Position numbers and translations under genes: made by a program
Part shown: positions 8,498 to 18,541 of the stretch, piece after piece
Position numbering within the stretch: the first letter of the stretch is position 1
Layout: every line of letters starts with the position of its first letter
Assembly (NCBI GenBank): GCA_009746045.1
Contig: RPFO01000739.1
Location: forward strand, 1 to 23,013
DNA from: Mesostigma viride
Taxonomy: Eukaryota > Streptophyta > Mesostigmatophyceae > Mesostigmatales > Mesostigmataceae
Direction of reading: 5' to 3'
Length of the DNA: 23,013 bases
The notes under the pieces: model-generated
The model's input: the letters and a program-made list of their open reading frames with translations, nothing else
Database searches by the model: none
What the model was told of the DNA's origin: nothing

Positions 8498-9488
8498 GTC
8501 TGTCTGATGTAGCTTTGCCTTCGACGGCCACCTCGGTGTTCAACCCGCATTTTTAATGTCCTGCTTGGTACTATGTTGCGTGCTAGCATTAGGGTATGAA
8601 TGCGCAATTGCGCAGTTAAAGGGCGCGTACACGTGAACCGTGCGTTGGCCAAGCCTTGGACGCTTGATGGAATTATGTTTATCGTAGAGATGGTTATTTA
8701 CACGCCACGTGGCGGTGACTTTGTTCACGTGCGTTGTTTACGTGCATGTTTTGTGTGACGAGAGTGCGAGGCGTTTTGGGGATCCATGCTTGCCATCTAG
8801 CAACGGCATCCAGCCTGCAGGCGTTCTGTTGTATTGCATCAGGCAAGATCCACCCTGGTCTTTACCAATGCTGCAGTCTTAACTGCCAGATTCTTCAACA
8901 GGCCCGATCTAATACCAAACAGCATGTCAAAAGGGCAATGTGGGTGGTATATAGTAATATAGTGTTACAAAGTCTGTGTAGCCAACCTAAACATAGAGTA
9001 GGTGACGTAGGCACTTATAACGCTTAGTGGCATTATCTGCTCTCAGTTCCTGCTTTTCGTCTAACTCCTTTCTATTGGTCAATAAAAAATTTGCGCCGTA
9101 TTGCGTCATATGCAATTTTTGTGTACTATTTTTGAGTGGCTCTTTGCTTGGCTGGGCAGCTATTTTATCGGCTTTTGACTACCACCTTGCAGAAGCTGGC
9201 CCAGCAAATGCTTAAGAGTTGTGTAGTGATGTCTCATTCAAGTACATAGTTACAGGGATCGTAAACCCTCATGATCTGATGACGCTGTGGTTGCCGTTGC
9301 AACACCCATGCACTTAAGAGGTGATACTGCCTGCATGCTTTTGGTTGGCCTCCCTGTATTACTCTTAGGTACGTAATTGTTGATCGCATCATGACCGGAA
9401 GGTGGCCCCCTAACTTCGATAGCACTTGTAGTGCATCATTTTTTTCCTATTTGCTGATCTAATGAATCCTATGCCTGGCTGCTTGCAG
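8498..9488 (+). other. Intron between ankyrin exons A and B
   Basis: It starts GTCTGT and ends GGCTGCTTGCAG and is 991 bases long. I see no further ankyrin-like unit. Small open frames such as 8734-9027 and 9027-9215 have no recognisable protein features and are taken as chance. Confidence 0.6.
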
Positions 9489-9593
9489 AGCGGAAATACA
9501 GCGCTGACTTTGGCGGCACGCGAAGGGTACCTCAAGGCGGTTGAAGTCCTCGTCGTGAAAGGCGCTGCTGATGTCAATGTTAAAGATAAACTG
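9489..9593 (+). CDS. Ankyrin-repeat exon B (host gene, internal exon)
   Basis: This 105-nt, phase-0 exon encodes 35 residues starting SGNTALTLAAREGYLKAVE and ending in a GAADVNVKDKL-type hairpin. It is a clear ankyrin unit (G-x-TAL-x2-AA-x2-G). It carries an extra alanine codon before DVN (GCT GCT), which looks like a codon duplication, plus a final Leu before the donor CTG/gtattt. The acceptor is CTGCTTGCAG. The exon cuts the repeat at the same structural place as exons A, C and D. Confidence 0.78.
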
Positions 9594-10021
9594 GTATTTT
9601 CCGCGTGTGTTCAGGTCAACCTACCTCTGCGGTATATTCAGCACCTGTTTTCAGCCTGCATTGTGCAGGTGCAGTACGCAGGCACAGTAGGTCGCACATT
9701 TTTCCGTGTGAACAAATAAGTGCGCAATAGTGGCAACCAACCCGTTTTGTTGCTGTTTGTCCTTTCTTTCTGCCTCCGTGTCCAGGTTACTGTGGCTTAT
9801 AGCCCCTTGTGTAACCAGGTGGCCAGCTTGGTGTGGTGACACAATAGAAGGGAAGGCTTGGGAGTTTGTTTAACAGCTACACGGCATGCTCCTCGCTTAA
9901 CTTTGTGACAACTGCTTTCGGCACGCATCGCTAGTGGGAACCTGGCGAGAGTCTCACACGGTCCGTCTACTTGTTCGGCGATACCCGGCACACTTGATTT
10001 GCGTTGCTGCTTTGCGTGCAG
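9594..10021 (+). other. Intron between ankyrin exons B and C
   Basis: It is 428 bases long, starts GTATTT and ends TTTGCGTGCAG. I see no internal coding signal. Confidence 0.6.
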
Positions 10022-10123
10022 GGGGAGAGACGCACATCATTGATGTGGGCGGCGGAGCATGCTCACCTTGACACTATGGATTTCCTCATCAAGAAAGGCG
10101 CTGACATCAATGCCAAAGACGAG
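10022..10123 (+). CDS. Ankyrin-repeat exon C (host gene, internal exon)
   Basis: This 102-nt, phase-0 exon encodes 34 residues, from GERRTSLMWAAEHAHLDTM to KKGADINAKDE. It is a complete ankyrin unit with TSLMWAA in the first helix and the GADINA hairpin. The acceptor is GCGTGCAG and the donor is GAG/gtaccg. It is closest in wording to exon D (both have RxTSLMxAAE and FLIKxGA), suggesting these two came from a more recent exon duplication. Confidence 0.78.
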
Positions 10124-11712
<1,589 letters not shown>

Positions 11713-11813
11713 CGTGGGCGGACATCGCTGATGCGGGCAGCAGAAAAGGATGACCGTGTCGTCTTCCAGTTTCTTATCAAACAAGGCGCTGCAACATAAC
11801 TGCCGGGAACAAG
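11713..11813 (+). pseudogene. Ankyrin-repeat exon D, one base short (in-frame stop)
   Basis: The exon encodes RGRTSLMRAAEKDDRVV and FLIKQGA, a clear ankyrin unit after acceptor GCGTGCAG. It is 101 nt, one short of the 102 nt of exon C. The frame then hits TAA right after QGAAT. The bases just downstream, read one base out of register, give N-I-T-A-G-N-K up to the donor AAG/gtgagt, which matches the NxxAKD-type end of the other exons. One missing base (for example an A in GCAAC) explains this. It may be true gene inactivation, a real C-terminus, or a sequencing deletion like the many others in this window. Confidence 0.6.
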
Positions 11814-12110
11814 GTGAGTTTTGAAGGCCTGGCCCAGGCTTTGGTAGAGAATGTTTTGGCAAAACTTCACATTGCCCCCCTGTTGGGCTGCCTGGAAGTT
11901 TGGGTAGTACATGTTTTTTTCTTGGTTATACATGTTTCAAGTTGAACGTCTGATATCAGAGTATGAGTGATAGCGCTGAATAGGTTATCTCCTATTCTAG
12001 TATGCTCTCCATGCTCATTTTTGGCAGTGCTCATTTCCTGCTCAGTTCCGCCTGCATGCTCACTGATGTTTGGTTGGTACTGCATGGGCCAGTCTCGCCT
12101 CGTGTCCATG

Positions 12111-12214
12111 AATAAACTAGCTCAGCCGTACAGCTCTGCTATTGGTACCATCTATAAGGCAAAATAAACTAGCTCAGCCGTACAGCTGTGCTATTGGCAC
12201 CATCTAGAAGGCAA
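12111..12214. repeat. 52-bp tandem duplication (two copies)
   Basis: The unit beginning AATAAACTAGCTCAGCCG occurs at 12111-12162 and 12163-12214 with only a few substitutions (such as GCTCTG versus GCTGTG). It is a simple recent duplication in non-coding DNA. Confidence 0.93.
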
Positions 12215-12314
12215 ATTTTTATAGCAAGAAGGCAAACTTTCATGAACTAGTGCGTGCTTTCTCAAGGACGGTCGTGGTCATTTGGCACAATCGACAGGCA
12301 TTTTTAGCGTGCAG

Positions 12315-12371
12315 CGCTTTTTCTTGATCGACGTGCTGGTAGCAGCATTTGTTGAGGGCGCCCTCAAATGA
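12315..12371 (+). pseudogene. Weak candidate terminal or decayed ankyrin-gene exon
   Basis: It follows the sequence TAGCGTGCAG, sharing GCGTGCAG with the acceptors of exons C and D. It is open for 18 codons (RFFLIDVLVAAFVEGALK) and then TGA. The LIDVLV...VEGA pattern loosely recalls the second ankyrin helix and its glycine turn, but the first helix is absent. It could be a last exon, a decayed unit or chance. Confidence 0.18.
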
Positions 12372-13833
12372 TACTGCCAGCAGGGCTGAGCAAGATCTCT
12401 CTTGCCTTTTTCGCAAGTTGTGAATTTACTGCCCTGAGGCCAGACTGTGCCAAGATGAACCTGTGTGTGCTGATCTTTTATTGCGCTCTCATGCCCGCAT
12501 GGTCTCTCCACAGCAGTTGACTTGGATTCCTGGAGTTCAAGGATCGCGCTACCTTGCATGGAAGTCGTGGAGCAACAGACTCATCTACCTCGTCTGTTTT
12601 TACGCTGCCTGGCTGGCGGTTTCGTATTTTGCTCCCTGAGTGCTTCAGAAACTAAGTATGTTTTTCAACGATTACAACTGCTGTCATGTCTGTTAAATGA
12701 TGGCTTTACTTTCTAGTGATGATGTCATTACAATAGATTTGTCAGCGATGCTTGTTCTACTTTGTCATCTAGTGGATTTCGATTTGGGCTGCATGCATGG
12801 TTGAGTTGTCCTGTGCAACGTATAAACCATGTGCGAGTGTATAGTGTTTGGCATGTACTACTATGTTCTCACGTGTGTGTTTGGGTGCAACTCCTGCCAT
12901 CCTCCCTATCTACCCTAGTTCTTACTGCATCCCCTTGAATGGAAAATCAGTTTTGGCGCCAAACGGTAGCGACGAATGTGGTTTGTCTTAACCTGTTGAA
13001 GGGCTGCTCTCGGGGCACGCATTTATGATCGACTTTTTCAGTTCTAATGTGTCAGGGGCAATGGGTGAGTGTAGCATGAGAAAACCTGTTGTCAGAAAGT
13101 GCTTAGCATTCGTGGGCATGTGACCAGCGGTTGAGGCCGGCAGTATAGCCCTACTATATGTAATGTCTGAGTCCTACATGTCAGACTGGCTGGCAGCCTT
13201 AGTGGCCCAATGTATATACCATGTACCCATGGATTCCGTGTGTGGGTCCCCATGTGCATGATCAGGAATCGGCCATCGCTCTCTTGTCCAGTTGATTTCT
13301 GCCTGACTGCCTAATATTAGACCATTGGGTGAGGATTGAGAATTGAGGAGTATTGAAGGTTAAGAGGTTGTATTCGTGCATAACTGAACTATTAAATTGT
13401 GGCGGATAGTGCAGCAGCTGATGTCCATTGCGTCATGTATTCAAGATGTCCTGGCAGCATTATACCTGCCGGCATTCTGTCCTAGTGTACCAGTGGGTGG
13501 ATCGCAGAGGGCCAGCCTGACAAGCTACACGCTACGATATCCTCCTTACTCATGTGGTGCTTGGAAGTAGCGTCCGGTGATACCATATTATAAGATTATT
13601 TACTAGCTGGTTACCATGTTTGCCATTTTGGACAGTATAACCATTGGCTGAAACTGAACAGTGCCCACTATATTGGGGCAGTCAGGCAGTCCAGCTAGAC
13701 CCAGTGACAAGAAAGTTGGCTTGCCTAGCTCGTGTTGCACCCATGTCCGGAGCCGACGCAGTCGACTGTCGATCCCTGATTTATATGGGTTGGCAGTGGC
13801 AGCAAACTTGATTTCTGCCCCTAGCTGTAGTTG

Positions 13834-14030
13834 TGGCTCGGTGTATGCTCCTCCTTTTCTACTTTGTACATAGTACAGCCTACCGCGGCCTCAAGCGGCC
13901 CTGCTTCTTAAGTTCACTCAACTTACGTTTTTTCCTTAGAAAACCTTAGCTATCTAGTACAAGCTATGGAATTTGCTGTCACAACTGTCATCTACCACAA
14001 AGTAGAAAAGGAGGAGCATACACCGAGCCA
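13834..14030. repeat. Perfect 34-bp inverted repeat with 129-bp spacer
   Basis: The left arm 13834-13867 begins TGGCTCGGTGTATGC. The right arm 13997-14030 is its exact reverse complement and ends GCATACACCGAGCCA. The arms are the outer ends of a 197-bp foldback-like unit. No clear target-site duplication flanks it, so a MITE-like origin is possible but unproven. Confidence 0.9.
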
Positions 14031-14229
14031 AGTGTTCCAGACAGTTATGCTGTACTTCCCCCCGCTGTTTGGTGAGAGTGCTATCCGAATTCCGCATTCC
14101 AAGCATGTGTAAAGCTGGCCATTGGTGCATGCCCTGACGAATCATAAAACCTCCCGTCTATGTGCAGGTCGTTCACCATAATGCAGGACCCCTTACTGTA
14201 CATATCATCCTTGATACTACTGTACATAA

Positions 14230-14260
14230 TATCAAGGAGGCAACCAGCGCAGGCCAGAAA
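14230..14260. repeat. 31-bp dispersed direct repeat, copy 1
   Basis: TATCAAGGAGGCAACCAGCG and the following bases through CCAGAAA recur at 15417-15447 with one mismatch (G to A). The two copies bracket the LINE-like remnant. Confidence 0.9.
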
Positions 14261-14339
14261 GCTAGTGGGAGTTCGGGACGAATGGTCGAGCTGAGGCGAT
14301 GCGTCCTTACTGAAACTCGTGGGTAATTTAGAACTGCGC

Positions 14340-15079
14340 GGGCACCGCCTTCCTCACTCACTGGAGAAGGCGGCCCCCCCACCTGTCCTGCTTACCTTCC
14401 CTTCCATGGAGGATCCTGGCCGCTGTTCCTCTCGTGCCGCAAGCACGACGACGTGACCCCCGCTCAGCAGCATGCAGCAGTGACACGACCTGTGGCCTGA
14501 GTACCTCCGCCACAAGCAAGACCCCAAGAAGCCCAAGGTGTTCTGGCGGGGCGGGGACCTGATCGTCAACAACCAGCTGTGGAAGCCCCCTACGGGCTAG
14601 ATTAGCCACGTAGTCACACCCATTATAATTAATTAGGAACATGACTCCGTTGGGAGTATACATGTAGCACAAATCCCTGAGAGGGGGCATATGGCTTTTA
14701 ATACATTCTGGGCTACTTCCTGCAAGAGTAGGATGTTAACTACTACGCCTGCTCTAGGTGCACCACGGGCACCTGCACCACCATAATCTATCAGAGCGCA
14801 GGGGGCCTGGCATGGGGTGGAAGATCAGCATGGCTATACAACAGAAGCTAGGGCATGTCTTCTCAGCAGAGAGTAGCTCTCTGCATGGGCACAGCATAAA
14901 TAAATAAAGCCAGGTATCATCTGGTGGCCGAGACCTGGACACTGACACAGGAGCTGGAGCAACGACTCGACGGGAACGTCACCAAGATGCTGCGCAAGGC
15001 CCTTAACATCCCCTTTGGTTTGCACATTAGTAATGAGGATTTGTACGCTGATTTGCCCAATTGCCCTATTAATAATTAA
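14340..15079 (+). mobile_element. Decayed non-LTR (LINE-like) retrotransposon remnant
   Basis: Two plus-strand protein-like fragments point to a LINE. At 14930-15079 the frame reads ETWTLTQELEQRLDG, then KMLRKALNI, then NEDLYADLP before a stop. This is the characteristic C-terminal tail of LINE endonuclease/reverse-transcriptase ORFs (the widely seen ETWTLT...RLDG...ML...LYGxLP pattern). At 14484-14597 the frame reads HDLWPEYLRHKQDPKKPKV and FWRGGDLIVNNQLWKPP, which resembles the C-terminal part of LINE ORF1-type proteins, though less surely. The full polymerase core is missing, so the copy is a heavily deleted relic. The left limit is a guess. Confidence 0.5.
14930..15079 (+). pseudogene. 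LINE reverse-transcriptase C-terminal fragment
   Basis: Forty-nine codons and a TAA stop carry the conserved tail of a LINE ORF2 protein: ETWTLTQELEQRLDG followed by ML-x4-LNI and ELY-like NEDLYADLP. The polymerase motifs that should lie upstream are absent within several hundred bases. It is followed at once by an AT-rich TAATTAATTAAT stretch, which may be the eroded 3' tail of the element. The family pattern is well known; assignment to a clade (for example CR1, RTE or L1-like) is not possible from this much. Confidence 0.6.
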
Positions 15080-15091
15080 TTAATTAATAGA

Positions 15092-15110
15092 CACGTGACT
15101 GCGTCACGTG
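15092..15110. repeat. 8-bp perfect palindrome with two CACGTG cores
   Basis: CACGTGAC and GTCACGTG are separated by three bases. Each arm holds a CACGTG (E-box/G-box) sequence, the known target of bHLH and bZIP factors. It lies next to an AT-rich stretch. Confidence 0.85.
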
Positions 15111-15416
15111 AGCATAAGTCCTCAGTGGGAGGGGAACATGGGATGGAATGGATGGTGTAAGTTATCTAGGTCATAGTTACAGGGGTGAATGCATGTGGGC
15201 ACCGCGGCCCGAATCGCTATGAATGCCATACTTGGTCACACGTGGAGCCCCCACAGGCTTGGGGGTGGTCTCCTTCATCACTACTTGCCATCTATCCTTG
15301 CGCACCATCTGCCTCCATATTACAGACAAACCAGGAGGCTGCCCGGGTGTGAGCCTGTCACGTCTAGTGTAGCACATGTCCATGCCGAGTCTGTCACGAA
15401 AAGTCCACATTTGCCC

Positions 15417-15447
15417 TATCAAGGAGACAACCAGCGCAGGCCAGAAA
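15417..15447. repeat. 31-bp dispersed direct repeat, copy 2
   Basis: It matches 14230-14260 at 30 of 31 positions. Confidence 0.9.
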
Positions 15448-15542
15448 TCCCTATGTTTCCCACATTATTATAGGCCGGCTCAGGCGCCTGGGCCTAGCTA
15501 GCCGGGCACCTGGCCGCACAGATCAGGTAGACACATCAGATA

Positions 15543-16241
15543 GAGTTAACGCCAAGCGCATTGGTGTGATCCTGATTCGGCATATCTCTGCGATTCCAGC
15601 GGCACCGGAACGAGTTCATTCCGACAAGTATCAAGAAAGTTATGGCGTTCCGACTTCCCGGTCGCGCGCGAGCGCGAGCCGGCTGTTCTTCTAAGTCGGA
15701 CGTGAATATTTGCCGACGACATATGGGGTCGACAGTAATTCCTGGGCTGACAGGAATTAGGTGCTGTACCTACGACGGTATTGGATTAATACGTCGTACG
15801 CAGGAAATAGGAACCTTAACCTGTGGTCTGTTGGTACCGCAGGCTTAGTCCTGGACTTCTAGGTGCAGATGCAATAATCGCTGTGGTGACTGTACTCTGT
15901 GGTCACTGTGCCTGTATGGCAGACCTACTGTATAGGAGCTGGGCGCTGTACAGGTAGTGAATACTGTACCGGGAGTGTTATTACTGAGCAGGCCTCCTAG
16001 GCTGCTCAGGACTAGCAAGCACAGTGCACAAGTATATAAACAATAGGCCAGTGCCAAATGGGCATCTCTTGCGAGCCCGCCTCACGTGTTGTGCCTTGAC
16101 TTGGCAAGCTCGTGTGCAAGCCTCAAGTGTTGAGCGCTGTAACCATTATCCGATTTAACAAAGCTCCGTTTCCAACCATATTCACGCATTGCTGCATTGC
16201 AACCATATCCTTCACATTGCGTGTGCGAAGAACGTTAACTC
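15543..16241 (+). repeat. 5' LTR of the copia-like element, with GAG...CTC ends
   Basis: Identity with the 3' copy begins exactly at GAGTTAACG (15543 and 22878); the bases before differ. The reverse complement, CGTTAACTC, ends at 16241, giving a perfect 9-bp terminal inverted repeat, a normal LTR feature but with GA...TC instead of TG...CA. A TATA box at 16031-16041 lies about 200 bases before the end, consistent with a U3-R-U5 layout. No TGG-type primer site follows. Confidence 0.82.
16031..16041 (+). promoter_or_regulatory. TATA box in the copia-like 5' LTR
   Basis: AGTATATAAAC is a near-perfect TATA box. Transcription would start about 25-30 bases downstream and leave about 170 bases of R-U5 before the LTR end. 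Confidence 0.6.
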
Positions 16242-16333
16242 AAATTACAACCAGTCTCAGCGGAACGGCCAGGAGGGTCGTTGCCGGTTGCGGTGTGCAG
16301 CTTTGACGACGAGAGGAGCTCGTCCGGTGGTGA

Positions 16334-17254
16334 ATGGTGCAGGAGGAACAACGGCAGCAGGATTTCCGGTTTCGGCAGTCTGCTGGGGGTTCGATTTCTC
16401 CTGAATTACGCCGTGTCGTTCGGGATCTATCTTTGTTGCTTGCAGATCGTCCGCCTGTAAATCGCAGCTTCGTGCAATTCGTCGACGACCAGGTCGAAGA
16501 CTGGGAGCGAATTCTGCGACACGTACAAACCATCGTCATTCCGGAGCACCGGAGCATCGACGACCTTGAGCAGGAGCTTCACGGGTTGGTCGGCATCCAG
16601 ACGGTGATTACTGCAGTAGCAGAGCGAGTGCGGACGGAGTTGGCAGCAAGGCGAGGCGAGGTTGCGGAGGCAGCTGGCGCAGGGCGACACGAGTTTGTGC
16701 CGACAGTAGCGGGCGCGGGAGTACCACGTGCTTTCGCAGGCGGCATCGGCGACGAGGGTGTTGCAGCGGGTCCAGTTAGGCGTGAACGACGCGGAGCGGA
16801 GCATCACAGGCGGCTTGCAGAGGTCGGGGCGACAGCGGAAGCCATCGCCGGAGGACCGCGCGCAACAAGAGTCGGCAGGTTTCCAGAGCGAGTAAGAGTT
16901 CCTTTTCAGGAACTGCCCCCGCCCCTTCGCGTTCGTGTGACGCGTTGGGAGGAGTTTGCACCTCTTGGGTACGAGAGTGACCTTGAGGTAGGAGCAGGGG
17001 GTGTCGCTGGGCTAGGCGACGAGGCACTTGGCGACCACGAGGTGCCAACGTACAATCCGCGAGGTGCCAACGACGGGTTGTCACCTGTCTACTTTACCAA
17101 CGGTGACGATTCAGTCATCGCGGGCCGACAGCGGGTCGACGACGGCGCAGCAGGTAGCAGGGTACCAGAGCTGATTGTGGTGAGCGACAGCGACGACGAC
17201 AGCGACAAGGAGAACCAGGACGCGCCTGGGGCCAGCCGTGGTGGTCTTGCCTGA
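16334..17254 (+). CDS. Accessory ORF upstream of gag, with C-terminal SUMO-interaction-like motif
   Basis: This 306-codon ORF starts at an ATG at 16334, with an in-frame TGA immediately before it, so the start is well set. It is 92 bases after the LTR and about 100 bases before the gag ATG. I recognise no family. Residues about 25-120 look helical and charged (ELRRVVRDLSLLL, DWERILRHVQ, DDLEQELHGL, RVRTELAARR), possibly coiled coil. The middle is Ala/Gly/Arg-rich and GC-rich. Near the C-terminus residues 279-291 read ELIVVSDSDDDSD: a four-residue hydrophobic core (L280-V283) followed by Ser and acidic residues. That is the layout of a SUMO-interacting motif whose serines could be CK2 sites. 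It is not gag (no CCHC). An ORF here is unusual for Ty1/copia; the function is unknown. Confidence 0.7.
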   Translation: MVQEEQRQQDFRFRQSAGGSISPELRRVVRDLSLLLADRPPVNRSFVQFVDDQVEDWERILRHVQTIVIPEHRSIDDLEQELHGLVGIQTVITAVAERVRTELAARRGEVAEAAGAGRHEFVPTVAGAGVPRAFAGGIGDEGVAAGPVRRERRGAEHHRRLAEVGATAEAIAGGPRATRVGRFPERVRVPFQELPPPLRVRVTRWEEFAPLGYESDLEVGAGGVAGLGDEALGDHEVPTYNPRGANDGLSPVYFTNGDDSVIAGRQRVDDGAAGSRVPELIVVSDSDDDSDKENQDAPGASRGGLA

Positions 17255-17356
17255 GTGGTAACACTTGGCACTTTCCTTTCTTGTTCAGTAGCTTATATTG
17301 CTTTAATTGCTGCTTGGCCACTTGGCTGGCTGTAGCAGATCTGAACAGAGGCCATC

Positions 17357-18541
17357 ATGGAGGATGGAGCTATCAACCAACAAGCGGGCTTTATGGGCTT
17401 CGGCGGCGCGGCGCTGGGCTGGATGGACGAGATGGACGCGATGGACGCGGTGGACGCGATGGACGCGGGGACGGCCAGGCGCTGGGAGACCAGGCTGAGG
17501 TGCCAGATAATCAGAGCCAAGGATCGCAGGGCGGGCAGCACGCGCCAGCCGCAGATCAAGCGGCGCCTAAGCGACCAACCGTTGCTGAGGGGTACGCGGT
17601 GCTAGGCCAGTTTCAGTCCATCAAGGACAATTGGCAGCCCCGGGATGCTGAGAGGATGTTAGAGGACATGAACTTGTACACGGAGATATACAACGGTGAC
17701 AAGCTTCGCATCCTGGCGTCTAGTGCCTACATACGGCAGTCGGCGAGGCGGCTGTTCAAGTTTGTTCGGGAGCGACACGCGGCGGGGGACACCTGGGCGG
17801 CGTTTATGACGCGACTCAGGTGTTCCTGAGTGACAAGAGGACCATAGATGGGTCCCACCTGAAGCAAGAATACCTGGACTACAAGCCCATCAAGGGGCAA
17901 CTAGTGGTCCACGCCTTTGAAGACTTCGTCAAGCTGAGGGAGGACGCCATGGCCAAGGGCTTCTTCGTCGCAGATCGGATGGCCATGGGCGACTTTCTCA
18001 AGTCGCTGCAGCTGGATCCGGTCACCATGGATAATGTGACCATCCACATGCGACAGGTCCATGGCTGGGCAGCCATGACGGACCAGTTGTATGAGTGTTT
18101 CAGCGGCAAGTACGTGGGGGTAAGCGCCCTCGTCAGAATGATGAGGAGGCCACTGAACCCACGGTTAAGTCCATGAGGGGATCGGGCCACGGGGGCCCAG
18201 CGTCCTCGAGAGGGCCTGAGACCTCTTCAAGGGGTCGAGGAAGGTCCAGGAGGGGGCGTGACAGAAGGGCTGGACGGGGGACCCCGCCGAAGTCGGGACA
18301 TCCACAGTCCCAGTTTGACTTCAAGAGGGTGGGTGGTCCTCCCAAGGCTGGGCCCAGCAGTGGGACCTCACGGGACATCAGTCAGGTGGAATGTTATTTC
18401 TGCCAGGGGAAGGGTCACTTCAGGAATGAGTGTCCCTCGTACCTGAGGCAGGAAGGTCAGAGCAAGCCAGCTCAGGGTGGCAGCAAGGACAAGGCTGGTC
18501 CATCCCAGGACAAGGGCAAGGGCAAGGCTGCTGATCATTGA
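17357..18541 (+). CDS. Copia-like Gag (capsid/nucleocapsid), in several broken frames
   Basis: The likely start is the ATG at 17357 (context ATCATGGAG), giving MEDGAINQQAGFMGFGG. Coding then moves through four frames: 17357 to about 17466, about 17467-17829, about 17800-18176 and 18095-18541. Each step is a -1 shift, as a single missing base would give. The middle parts have helical capsid-like sequence (NWQPRDAERMLEDMNLYTE, YIRQSARRLFKFV, then LKQEYLDYKPIKGQL). The last part has an Arg/Gly-rich basic region (RGRGRSRRGRDRRAGRG) and the zinc knuckle CYFCQGKGHFRNEC. It is either a frame-damaged gag or, more likely given the intact pol, a gag obscured by base losses in the sequence. Confidence 0.75.
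17422..17466 (+). repeat. 9-bp minisatellite in gag (five units)
   Basis: Five units of GATGGACGC with slight variation encode a repeated Met-Asp-(Glu/Ala) pattern near the Gag N-terminus. The first apparent frame change of gag lies at the end of this repeat, next to a GGGG run. Confidence 0.85.
18392..18433 (+). other. CCHC zinc-knuckle coding segment in copia-like gag
   Basis: It encodes CYFCQGKGHFRNEC, a perfect C-x2-C-x4-H-x4-C nucleocapsid motif that identifies the upstream region as gag. Confidence 0.95.

Larger units (their letters stand above)
11814..14340 (+). other. Host intronic/intergenic sequence without a recognised gene
   Basis: It begins with the strong donor GTGAGT of exon D. 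It contains a weak possible exon at 12315-12371 (after another GCGTGCAG acceptor), a 52-bp tandem duplication at 12111-12214, and a long-range perfect inverted repeat at 13834-14030. A small hairpin with CCTTGATA/TATCAAGG arms lies at 14209-14237. A 47-codon frame at 12499-12639 with a hydrophobic end is noted but not called. Otherwise I see no coding or RNA gene. Confidence 0.5.
15086..15542. other. Non-coding/repeat debris between the LINE remnant and the copia-like LTR
   Basis: It contains the CACGTGAC/GTCACGTG palindrome (15092-15110) and the second copy of the 31-bp repeat (15417-15447). A minus-strand frame at 15177-15422 has no recognisable domain. The last bases (GATA) directly abut the LTR and would include any target-site duplication. 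Confidence 0.5.

Noticed and set aside
8734-9215. Two plus-strand ORFs inside the first ankyrin intron
   Set aside because: They have no ankyrin pattern or other domain, and the intron boundaries around them are well supported.
12499-12639. Plus-strand 47-codon ORF ending in a hydrophobic, membrane-like segment
   Set aside because: Short, with no conserved pattern and no splice or promoter support; hydrophobicity alone is weak evidence.
14340-14690. Minus-strand ORF of 110 codons opposite the LINE ORF1-like fragment
   Set aside because: The plus strand gives the more protein-like reading (LWPEYL...FWRGGDLIVNN). The minus frame has no known motif.
15177-15422. Minus-strand ORF of 81 codons left of the copia-like LTR
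   Set aside because: No recognisable domain, and it sits in repeat debris with an equally long plus-strand frame opposite.
18112-18122. Programmed -1 frameshift site at the GGGGG run in copia gag
   Set aside because: It does not fit the X-XXY-YYZ slippery pattern. It is one of several similar single-base breaks, so base loss is the simpler explanation.
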